Shown: positions 1 to 4,987 of the stretch, one piece after another
Layout of the letters: the number at the start of each line of letters is the position of its first letter
Position numbering within the stretch: position 1 is the stretch's first letter
Assembly: GCA_016794075.1 (NCBI GenBank)
Contig: JAEUKU010000303.1
Span: 1 to 5,521, forward strand
Direction: 5' to 3'
From: Rhodospirillaceae bacterium
GTDB taxonomy: Bacteria; Pseudomonadota; Alphaproteobacteria; Dongiales; Dongiaceae
DNA: 5,521 nucleotides
The notes under the pieces: generated by a model
What the model saw: the letters and a program-made list of their open reading frames with translations, nothing else
Database searches by the model: none
Told to the model about the DNA's origin: nothing
Translations under genes and position numbers: made by a program

Positions 1-685
1 CGCGGGTGACGATCATCGCTTCGGCCTCGCCGCGCTGCTGCAATTGCGCGCCCAGCCGCGCCATGCTCGCCCAATCGCCGCGCCCGCCCCTACCTCCCCC
101 AACCAGATCGGCGAACTCGATGTGGTTTGGTTTCACCAGGACCACACCGGCCTTCAGCGCGCGGCGGAGCGGCGCGCCCGAGGTGTCGAGGATGAGCCGC
201 TTGCCGAGCTGCCGCGCCAGCCGCGCCAGCTTCGCGTAGAACTCCTCCGGCACGCCCGGCGGCAGCGAGCCGCTGGCCACGATGTAGTCGTGATCCCGGA
301 TGAGGCCTTCGAGCGCCGTGACCGCCGCCTTCACCTCCTGGCGCGACCAGCGCGGCCCCGGCAGCACCAGGCGGTATTGCCGGCCATGCGCGTGTTCGTC
401 GACGGTGATGTCCTGGCGCGTGTCGCCTTTGATAGCGAATTCCGCGAGGTCGAGTTTCTGCGCCTGCATCAGCTCGCGCATCATGCGCCCGGTCGGGCCA
501 CCCAAGGCGACGAATGCGGTGCTGCTGCCGCCGAAGCGGCGGATGACGCGCGAGACGTTGACCCCGCCGCCGCCGGGATCGAGCCGCGCCCCGGTGCAGC
601 GCAGCTTGCGGTTGGCCCGCATGCGATCGACGCCCGTCGCGAGGTCCAGCGCCGGGTTGAGGGTGATGGTGAGGATCTTCTGCAT
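1..685 (-). CDS. pfkB: 6-phosphofructokinase II (PfkB family sugar kinase), N-terminal 228 residues
   Basis: Cytoplasmic ribokinase-fold kinase expected to phosphorylate fructose-6-phosphate with ATP in glycolysis. The reading frame starts at an ATG complementary to 683-685 and runs off the left edge, so about 80 residues of a family length near 310 are missing. Visible motifs: TLNPALD at residues 8-14 (substrate-binding Asp14), KLRCT at 27-31, the Gly-rich PfkB signature PGGGGVNV at 37-44, TRQ at 89-91, SGSLPPG at 138-144, DTSG at 167-170 and KPN at 185-187. The KLRCT..PGGGG and SGSLPPG pattern resembles E. coli PfkB closely, more than ribokinase or adenosine kinase. The C-terminal GAGD motif with the catalytic Asp would lie outside the window, so activity cannot be judged. 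There is no convincing Shine-Dalgarno sequence before the ATG. The gene is divergent from the secreted protein at 936. A 1-phosphofructokinase or tagatose-6-phosphate kinase role is the main alternative. Confidence 0.88.
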   Translation of the reverse strand, partial: MQKILTITLNPALDLATGVDRMRANRKLRCTGARLDPGGGGVNVSRVIRRFGGSSTAFVALGGPTGRMMRELMQAQKLDLAEFAIKGDTRQDITVDEHAHGRQYRLVLPGPRWSRQEVKAAVTALEGLIRDHDYIVASGSLPPGVPEEFYAKLARLARQLGKRLILDTSGAPLRRALKAGVVLVKPNHIEFADLVGGGRGGRGDWASMARLGAQLQQRGEAEAMIVTR

Positions 686-935
686 GACGGGCCGCTTTCG
701 TCTCGTATAGGCGCGCTGCGCCGCCTTCCCGCCAACATAGCCTAAAAGGCGGTTAAACCTCGCCGCGTCGCCGCGCATTCGGCCGCCATCGACTCTCAGC
801 CCGTTGTGTCGCTGGGCAAGGAGTGCGAGATCATTCCTGGCTCTGGCTTTTCGGCCTAAATCCCTTACCGATCCTTAACCAACCCCGTGCTGAGCTACAC
901 CCTGGATTGGACTTGGTCTTTCGGGGAGCACTGCC
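686..935. other. divergent intergenic spacer, probable promoter region
   Basis: This 250-base gap lies between the two divergent starts and must hold the promoters of both pfkB (minus) and the secreted protein (plus). It contains lower-GC patches at about 736-757 and 845-880, unlike the surrounding coding DNA. Seen in it: a small inverted repeat GCCT-AAA-AGGC at 740-750, a GGTTAA at 751-756 and a TTAACC at 875-880. The last two resemble CtrA half-sites, but no full TTAA-N7-TTAA site is present. No sigma-70 hexamer pair stands out. A good Shine-Dalgarno, GGGGAG, lies at 923-928, seven bases before the ATG at 936. I see no RNA gene or short coding sequence. Confidence 0.55.
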
Positions 936-1925
936 ATGCGGACCGCCACACGCACCTTCGCCGCTTCCTCCTGGGCGTCCTGTTGGGCCCTGGCGCTCGT
1001 CGCGTCCTGGCAGCTGCTCGCCGCGCCGGCCTCGGCCGAAGAAACGCTGCCGGCCCCGGAGACAATCACGCCGGAGAAAATCGTGGTCGTTGAGCCCGGC
1101 GTGACGCCCGGCGCACCGCGCCTGCTTTACGCGCTCGATGGCGGCCAGATGTCGATCAGCGAATTGCGCCCCGGTACCATGGAAAGCCAGCAGCTCGAAG
1201 TCTATCTCTCCATGCTGCACGCGCCGATCGACCATCAGGCGGCGATGGCCGACCCGACCTTGGTACTGGTGGCGATGCTCGACCAGCAGGCCGTCGCGGC
1301 CGTGCAAGCCGGCGGCCCCGATATCCAGACCGCCGCCGCCGTCACCTATTCCTCCGATGTCATGCCGCGTTCCTATCTCGCCGCCGACGGCGCCTGGGTC
1401 TTCCCGCGCCGGCCCGGCAAGGATGAGCGCGAGATTCTCAGCCTGCATGCCTGGCGCGTGGAGGAGAATCCGGAATCGCAGGTGCTGTTCCTCGGTCCCG
1501 ATCGCCGCTTCGGCCTCGACGATTTCGCCGATCTGATCAACCCGCTGCAGCATGTGCCGCTGGTCAACCTCGCCTATCGCGCCATCACCGGCGATGAGAT
1601 CTATGGCGCCGCGCGCCTGCTCGACATGGGCTTCGGCCCGGCCGCCGGCGTTTCCACCGTGGTCGACCTCGCCGTCATCGACAGCACCGGCGCCGGCATG
1701 GCCGATCACGCCGTCGCCGCCGTCTTCGGCACCGATGAGGCGCCGGCCACCGAGGACCTGGCGCAGGCGGAAGAGCCCGCCGCGATCACGGCGCCAATCC
1801 AGAGCGCGCCGGTCCAGAGCGCGCAGGTCTACGACCCGCTCGCCTACAATCCGATGGCGGCCAGCTATTATCCGGAGAGCGCGCTGCTCCCCCTCGCCGC
1901 GCCCGCCGCCGAAGGCGCTCAGTAG
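936..1925 (+). CDS. secreted protein with NPLQHxPLV domain of unknown function (paralogue 1)
   Basis: A 329-residue protein I cannot assign to a characterised family. The start is supported by GGGGAG seven bases upstream and by a Sec signal peptide: Arg-containing n-region, hydrophobic stretch around residues 13-30, and a likely signal peptidase I site after ASA at residue 34. Export to the periplasm or beyond is therefore inferred. Residues 35-148 are a moderately acidic region with no motif I know. Residues about 149-268 form a domain shared with the product of the gene at 2049. It begins DGAWVFPRRPGKDER and contains FLGPDRRFGLDDFADL, then NPLQHVPLVNLAYRAITGD at 202-220, then a Gly/Ala-rich, mildly hydrophobic helix-like segment. 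The tail (about 270-329) is low complexity, with a five-residue repeat (QSAPV/QSAQV, 289-298) and a Tyr-rich stretch near 299-312. I recall the NPLQH..YR..TGD motif from hypothetical proteins of Alphaproteobacteria, but no function. Confidence 0.85.
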   Translation: MRTATRTFAASSWASCWALALVASWQLLAAPASAEETLPAPETITPEKIVVVEPGVTPGAPRLLYALDGGQMSISELRPGTMESQQLEVYLSMLHAPIDHQAAMADPTLVLVAMLDQQAVAAVQAGGPDIQTAAAVTYSSDVMPRSYLAADGAWVFPRRPGKDEREILSLHAWRVEENPESQVLFLGPDRRFGLDDFADLINPLQHVPLVNLAYRAITGDEIYGAARLLDMGFGPAAGVSTVVDLAVIDSTGAGMADHAVAAVFGTDEAPATEDLAQAEEPAAITAPIQSAPVQSAQVYDPLAYNPMAASYYPESALLPLAAPAAEGAQ

Positions 1926-1952
1926 CCGCCGCTCTCCCCACCTGCGCCATCC

Positions 1953-1967
1953 TGGCACGTCCTTTGC
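1953..1967 (+). promoter_or_regulatory. sigma-54 (RpoN) -24/-12 promoter for the gene at 2049
   Basis: The sequence TGGCACG-TCCT-TTGC matches the sigma-54 consensus TGGCACG-N4-TTGC at every specified position. The invariant GG (1954-1955) and GC (1966-1967) are separated by exactly ten bases. It lies in non-coding DNA, 28 bases after the stop of paralogue 1 and 82 bases before the start of paralogue 2, in the correct orientation. Counting from -12 at C1967 puts the transcription start near 1978-1980, giving a leader of about 70 bases. Sigma-54 promoters need an AAA+ enhancer-binding protein, which is not encoded in this window. Confidence 0.85.
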
Positions 1968-1972
1968 GTTGA

Positions 1973-1999
1973 TCCTGGCGGGCAGAACGCCCGTCAGGA
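1973..1999 (+). other. 11-bp inverted repeat overlapping the predicted transcription start
   Basis: The arms at 1973-1983 (TCCTGGCGGGC) and 1989-1999 (GCCCGTCAGGA) pair over 11 positions with a single G-U pair, around a five-base loop AGAAC. No T-run follows on either strand, so it is not a standard intrinsic terminator. It sits 47 bases after the stop of paralogue 1 and spans the start expected for the sigma-54 promoter. RNA read through from paralogue 1 could fold the whole hairpin. RNA begun at about 1980 would keep only the inner GGGC/GCCC pairs at its 5' end. An operator for a dimeric regulator is an alternative reading. Confidence 0.5.
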
Positions 2000-2013
2000 C
2001 AACGCCGCAAAAT

Positions 2014-2033
2014 CCCGGGGAAAAACCCGGGGG
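2014..2033 (+). other. CCCGGG repeat hairpin in the leader of paralogue 2
   Basis: Two copies of CCCGGGG (2014-2020 and 2026-2032) are separated by AAAAA. Because CCCGGG is self-complementary, the copies can pair as a six-bp stem around a GAAAAA loop. The second copy belongs to the purine-rich run GGGGGAAAG (2029-2037), 11 bases before the ATG at 2049, which is one possible weak ribosome-binding site; the other is the AGG at 2040-2042. A role in translation control is speculation. Confidence 0.3.
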
Positions 2034-2048
2034 AAAGCCAGGCACCAA

Positions 2049-3047
2049 ATGGCCCAGATGCCGATCCAGCTGGTTTCCGGCCGCGCGCAAAGCTTCGTTG
2101 CGCCGCCGTCCGCCAATGCCGCGCCAGCTGCGCCGAATTCCGGCCAAACCTTTGATTCCGGGGCGATAACCGGCGGCGCCCTGCGCCCCGGGGCGATCGA
2201 TCAGAAGACCTTTCGCCAGCGCATGGCCGAGCTCAACCGGGCCGATCCGCCCGCCGGCGGCTTCCCCCGGCCGGTCGCGGTCGCGCCGGCCCCGGCAAAG
2301 GCCGCGCCCGGCATCCCGACCCTGACCCCGGCACAACTTGCCGCCCTCGGCCTGGATGTCTCCACCCTCGCGCCCGCGGCGCCCGCCGCCACCGCAGACG
2401 CCTCCGCCGCAACCGATCCTGCCGCAACCCATTCTGCCCGCATCGATCCGGCGACCACCGGGGCGCCCGCACCGGCCGATGAAGCCGCGCCAGCCGACGA
2501 TTCCGCTCCGCTCGCGGCGGCGGAAGGCGCGGCGCCCGCCGAGACTCCCGGCGATCCCATTCCGGCGGAGGCACCCAATGGCCCCATGCCCGGCGCCCGC
2601 CTGGGCGCCGATGGGGTCTGGGAATTGCCGCGCCATCCCGGCAAGGACGAGCGGGCCTGGCTGCAGGGCATGAATGCCAAATGGCGCCTGGTCGAGAATC
2701 CCGAGTCGGTGAAGCTGTTCCTCGGCGCGGACGGCAAGTTCGGCTTCGACGACCTGCTCGACATCGTCAACCCGTTGCAGCACATCCCGCTGGTCAACAT
2801 CGCCTATCGCGCGCTGACCGGCGATACCATCGACGGCGCCGCGCAATTGTTCGGTGCCATCCCCTTCGGCCCGCTTTCGGTGGCGAGCAACATGGCCGAT
2901 CTCGCCTTCCGCTCCGAGACCGGCGCCGGATTGGCGGAGAACGGTCTTGCCATGATCTTCGGCGACGATGCGGCCGCCGACGAGATCGCGACCGCCGCCG
3001 GGCAGCTGGCGGAAGCGCCGCAGATCCGCCGCGGCTCCAATCGCTGA
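2049..3047 (+). CDS. Ala/Pro-rich protein with NPLQHxPLV domain of unknown function (paralogue 2)
   Basis: A 332-residue protein of unknown function. Residues 1-65 are polar, with no signal peptide or membrane segment, so Sec export is not supported. Residues about 66-185 are Ala/Pro/Asp-rich and probably disordered, apart from a short TLTPAQLAALGLD stretch at 91-103. Residues about 186-307 carry the same domain as paralogue 1: DGVWELPRHPGKDER, NPES at 217-220, FLGADGKFGFDDLLD, then NPLQHIPLVNIAYRALTGD at 241-259. In a 28-residue core starting one residue before NPLQH, 21 positions are identical between the two proteins. The remainder to 332 is an acidic then basic tail. Of two nearby ATGs (2049 and 2058) I use the first; the Shine-Dalgarno is weak for both. 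A dedicated sigma-54 promoter lies 82 bases upstream, so its expression is probably uncoupled from paralogue 1. The adjacent position suggests tandem duplication followed by divergence outside the domain. Confidence 0.85.
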   Translation: MAQMPIQLVSGRAQSFVAPPSANAAPAAPNSGQTFDSGAITGGALRPGAIDQKTFRQRMAELNRADPPAGGFPRPVAVAPAPAKAAPGIPTLTPAQLAALGLDVSTLAPAAPAATADASAATDPAATHSARIDPATTGAPAPADEAAPADDSAPLAAAEGAAPAETPGDPIPAEAPNGPMPGARLGADGVWELPRHPGKDERAWLQGMNAKWRLVENPESVKLFLGADGKFGFDDLLDIVNPLQHIPLVNIAYRALTGDTIDGAAQLFGAIPFGPLSVASNMADLAFRSETGAGLAENGLAMIFGDDAAADEIATAAGQLAEAPQIRRGSNR

Positions 3048-3093
3048 TCTCCAGTCGTTTCTTTCCGCGTCGCGCTAAACTAAGCTTCTCCGC

Positions 3094-3609
3094 ATGGGCC
3101 TGATCGTCGAAGCGAAGCCGGGCGTGACCCGCGGCATGGCGCGCCTGGACGGCGCCGCTTTCCCCTGCGCGCTGGGCCGCGCCGGCATTCTCGATCCCAA
3201 GCGCGAGGGCGACGGCGGCACGCCGGCCGGGCGTTTTCCGCTGCGCCGCCTGCTCTACCGCGCCGATCGCGTCGCGCGCATCGAGACGCGCCTGCCGGCC
3301 GCGCATATCGAGCCCGATGACGGCTGGTGCGACGACCCCGCCGACGCGGCCTATAACCGCCCCGTCACCCTGCCCTATCCGGCACGGCATGAGCGGATGT
3401 GGCTCGCCTCAAATCTCTACGACCTGGTCGTCATCATCGGCCACAACGACGATCCGGTGGTGCGGGGTGCCGGGAGCGCGGTGTTCCTGCATGTGGCGCG
3501 CGAAGACTGGGGCCCGACCGAGGGCTGCGTCGCCTTCCGCCGCGACGATCTGCTGGCGATCCTCGCCCGCCTCGACCCCGGCGATGCGGTCGAGATCAGG
3601 CTGCTTTAG
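3094..3609 (+). CDS. L,D-transpeptidase family (YkuD-like) protein without signal peptide
   Basis: A 171-residue protein of the L,D-transpeptidase catalytic fold, the short COG3786-like type common in Alphaproteobacteria. Family members with activity form or cleave peptidoglycan cross-links through a Cys thiol. Seen here: EGDGGTPAGRFPLR at 38-51, the DDGWCDDP..AAYNRPV segment at 75-91, IIGHN with His117, GSAVFLHV with His133, and PTEGCVAF with the predicted nucleophile Cys145 followed by Arg149. The usual S/T-H-G-C becomes T-E-G-C, a variant I associate with this subgroup. There is no Sec signal peptide or lipobox, so how it would reach periplasmic peptidoglycan is not evident. The start at 3094 lacks a Shine-Dalgarno; the preceding bases are relatively AT-rich (TAAACTAAG at 3076-3084). 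It lies 46 bases after paralogue 2 and may be co-transcribed with it. Its stop is two bases from that of the convergent lipoprotein gene. Confidence 0.87.
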   Translation: MGLIVEAKPGVTRGMARLDGAAFPCALGRAGILDPKREGDGGTPAGRFPLRRLLYRADRVARIETRLPAAHIEPDDGWCDDPADAAYNRPVTLPYPARHERMWLASNLYDLVVIIGHNDDPVVRGAGSAVFLHVAREDWGPTEGCVAFRRDDLLAILARLDPGDAVEIRLL

Positions 3610-3611
3610 AG

Positions 3612-4046
3612 CTATTCGTATTTCGCCAAGTAGTCGCGCAGTTCCTCATAGCTGAGCTGGTAATCGCGGTCGGTGTCGATGCGGTCGAACTGCGCCAGTT
3701 CGCTGGCGATGAACTCCTCGCCGTCGATCATCCCGTCGCCGCCGGCCAGCAGATCGAAGGCCTCCGGCTTCAGGCGGGTTTCGTTGGGGGTCAGCGCCAT
3801 GCTGCCATCGGCATCCATGGCCATGAACACGCTGCCCTTGCCCGACTGGAATTCCGGGCGACTGATGGCGCCGTCGCCGTTCTCGTCCATAAGCACGAAA
3901 AAGCGCTGCAGCCGGACTTCGTCGACGGTGCCGGCGGGCGCCGGCGCCGCGGGTGCGGATTGTTCGCCCCCGTCGGCACAGCCGGCGAGCAGCCCGGCGA
4001 TGGCAAGACACGCGAGAGCGAGGCGCGGAATGCGGGTGGCGATCAT
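3612..4046 (-). CDS. EF-hand calcium-binding lipoprotein
   Basis: A 144-residue protein. Residues 1-22 are a lipoprotein signal peptide, with the lipobox LLAGC and lipidated Cys23. Asp at position 25 (C-A-D) is not in the +2 position of the classical E. coli retention rule, so outer-membrane sorting is possible but unproven. A Gly/Ala/Pro linker runs to about 40, then four EF-hand-like loops follow. Loop 1 (54-65, DENGDGAISRPE) is canonical. Loop 2 (78-89) keeps the outer Asp, Asp and Glu but replaces the usual fifth and sixth residues with Ser-Met. Loop 3 (about 100-111) has lost the first two ligands but keeps GDGMI and the last Glu. Loop 4 (124-135) has D-x-D-x-D and Glu but lacks the central Gly. 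Periplasmic Ca2+ sensing or buffering is inferred. The ATG at 4046 is chosen over upstream in-frame codons because it gives the signal peptide directly and has AAGGGGAAG upstream. Confidence 0.85.
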   Translation of the reverse strand: MIATRIPRLALACLAIAGLLAGCADGGEQSAPAAPAPAGTVDEVRLQRFFVLMDENGDGAISRPEFQSGKGSVFMAMDADGSMALTPNETRLKPEAFDLLAGGDGMIDGEEFIASELAQFDRIDTDRDYQLSYEELRDYLAKYE

Positions 4047-4071
4047 CGGACCGGTCTTCCCCTTGGCTGTT

Positions 4072-4126
4072 CGGCCTGGCGGCCGGGAATGGGCTGAGCG
4101 GCCTGGCGGCCGGGAGCGGCCCATTC
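4072..4126 (-). repeat. two-copy GC-rich direct repeat with nested stem-loops
   Basis: A 17-bp sequence CGGCCTGGCGGCCGGGA occurs at 4072-4088 and again at 4099-4115, a period of 27 bases. Each copy holds the small hairpin GGCC-TGGC-GGCC. The second is enclosed by perfect eight-base arms, GAATGGGC at 4087-4094 and GCCCATTC at 4119-4126, giving a compound stem-loop. It fills much of the 130-base gap between yggS and the lipoprotein gene, both on the minus strand. No U-run follows, so a terminator is unlikely; transcript processing or stabilisation, or a REP-like element, is possible. Confidence 0.6.
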
Positions 4127-4176
4127 TAGGGGCTTCGTCACGCAACGGTAAGGGGGCGGCGTCATTCGGCCGCGCG

Positions 4177-4863
4177 CTATCCGGCGGCGGGGCGCTCGCG
4201 CCGGCCGAAAATCGCGGTGCCGATCCGCACATGGGTGGCGCCGAAGCGGATGGCCGTCTCGTAATCGCCGCTCATCCCCATGCTGAGCTGCGCCAGATCG
4301 TGGCGGCGGGCGATCTCCCGCAGCAGGGCGAAATGCGGCGCCGGGTGTTCCTCCGCCGGCGGGATGCACATCAGCCCGACGATCGGCAGCCGGAGCTCCT
4401 CCCGGCAGCGGCGGATGAAGCCATCCGCCTCGGCGGGCGGGATGCCGGCCTTCTGCGGCTCCTCGCCGGTATTGACCTGGATGAAGAGGTCGGGGCGCCT
4501 GCCCTGCTTGGCCAGTTCCGTCGCCAGCGCCTCGGCCAGGCGGTCGCGATCCACCGTCTGGATGGCGTCGCAGGTCTCCACCGCCTGGCGCACCTTGTTG
4601 GTTTGCAGCGGGCCGATGAGGTGCAGCTTGAGATCGGGATATGCCCCACGCAGCGCCGGGAATTTCGCTGCCGCCTCCTGCACCCGGTTCTCGCCGAAGA
4701 CGCGCTGGCCGGCCTGCAGCGCGGCCTGCACCGCTTCGGCCGGATGCGTCTTGCTGACGGCGATGAGCTCGACCCGCGGCGCGGCGCCCGCCTCCGCCTG
4801 GGCGGCGGCGATGCGGGCGCGGATCTCGTGCAGGTTTTCGGCGATATGGGCGAAACCGGTCAT
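4177..4863 (-). CDS. yggS: pyridoxal phosphate homeostasis protein, YggS/PROSC family
   Basis: A complete 228-residue cytoplasmic protein, the normal length for the family. It has a single TIM-barrel PLP-binding domain and no known catalytic reaction; family members buffer PLP and influence amino-acid metabolism. Motifs in order: AVSKTHP at 35-41 with PLP-anchoring Lys38, VFGENRVQEA at 55-64, HLIGPLQTNKV at 81-91, QVNTGEEPQKAG at 129-140, GLMCIPP at 163-169, LSMGMSGDYETAI at 193-205, and the phosphate-binding end RIGTAIFGRR at 213-222. The ATG at 4863 fits the family N-terminus, though there is no clear Shine-Dalgarno. A terminator and a small palindromic element separate it from the upstream porin, so it should have its own promoter, possibly inside that element. 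The lipoprotein gene follows after 130 bases on the same strand; proC or YggT genes often seen beside yggS are absent here. Confidence 0.96.
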   Translation of the reverse strand: MTGFAHIAENLHEIRARIAAAQAEAGAAPRVELIAVSKTHPAEAVQAALQAGQRVFGENRVQEAAAKFPALRGAYPDLKLHLIGPLQTNKVRQAVETCDAIQTVDRDRLAEALATELAKQGRRPDLFIQVNTGEEPQKAGIPPAEADGFIRRCREELRLPIVGLMCIPPAEEHPAPHFALLREIARRHDLAQLSMGMSGDYETAIRFGATHVRIGTAIFGRRERPAAG

Positions 4864-4865
4864 GG

Positions 4866-4930
4866 CGGCGCCAAGCTAGAGCATTTCCCGCTGCAGAGGA
4901 AACCGGTTTGAAAATCCGCTTCGGCGCCAA
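4866..4930. repeat. small palindromic intergenic element flanked by 9-bp direct repeats
   Basis: A 47-base segment (4875-4921) is bounded by identical CGGCGCCAA copies at 4866-4874 and 4922-4930. Its middle has the perfect ten-base palindrome AAACCGGTTT (4900-4909). Its ends, CTAGAGCATTT and AAAATCCGCTT, are partly complementary. From memory, short intergenic repeats with a GAGCAT end and an AACCGGTT core are abundant in Alphaproteobacteria, and this looks like a member. The flanking repeats resemble a target duplication, but the GGCGCC within them is itself palindromic and frequent in GC-rich DNA. The element begins two bases upstream of the yggS start codon. Confidence 0.5.
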
Positions 4931-4933
4931 AAG

Positions 4934-4967
4934 CAAAAGGTGCCGCGCTAGCGCGCGGCACCTTTTG
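4934..4967 (-). terminator. intrinsic terminator of the porin gene
   Basis: Perfect 15-bp inverted repeat with a four-base TAGC-type loop, 4934-4948 pairing with 4953-4967. The GC-rich core GGTGCCGCGC is flanked by an A-run on one side and a T-run on the other. Read on the minus strand it gives a strong stem followed by TTTTGCTTTTGG, and starts 20 bases after the porin stop codon. The symmetrical A/T flanks mean it could act on plus-strand transcripts too, though no plus-strand gene ends here. Confidence 0.9.
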
Positions 4968-4987
4968 GGCGCGATCCCGTTGGCAGG

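Noticed and set aside
44..745. Long plus-strand open frames opposite the phosphofructokinase
   Set aside because: The minus strand encodes clear PfkB motifs throughout; the plus-strand products are Arg/Ala-rich with no recognisable motif.
751..880. CtrA-like half-sites (GGTTAA at 751-756 and TTAACC at 875-880) in the divergent spacer
   Set aside because: Neither is part of a TTAA-N7-TTAA pair, and six-base matches are weak evidence; only noted within the spacer entry.
2724..2765. GADGKFGFDDLLD in paralogue 2 as an EF-hand loop
   Set aside because: The ligand spacing does not fit a 12-residue EF loop, and paralogue 1 has PDRRFGLDDFADL at the same place, so calcium ligands are not conserved.
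831..2846. A 671-codon open frame on the minus strand across both NPLQH paralogues
   Set aside because: It is the antisense shadow of two well-supported plus-strand genes in GC-rich DNA. Its internal repeat is just the reverse reading of the duplicated domain, and it crosses the sigma-54 promoter and the gap. The protein is low-complexity Gly/Arg-rich with no family motif.
4047..4232. N-terminal extension of the EF-hand lipoprotein by 62 residues
   Set aside because: The extension is Pro/Arg-rich, encoded by the intergenic repeat, and overlaps the end of yggS. The internal start gives a proper lipoprotein signal peptide.
3673..4911. A 412-codon plus-strand open frame opposite the lipoprotein and yggS
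   Set aside because: It runs antisense to a canonical YggS and an EF-hand protein and spans their intergenic repeat, so it is a composition artefact.
4948..4961. GGCACC....TTGC on the minus strand inside the terminator, resembling a sigma-54 site
   Set aside because: The GG and GC dinucleotides are eight bases apart instead of ten, and the sequence is fully explained by the terminator stem and T-run.
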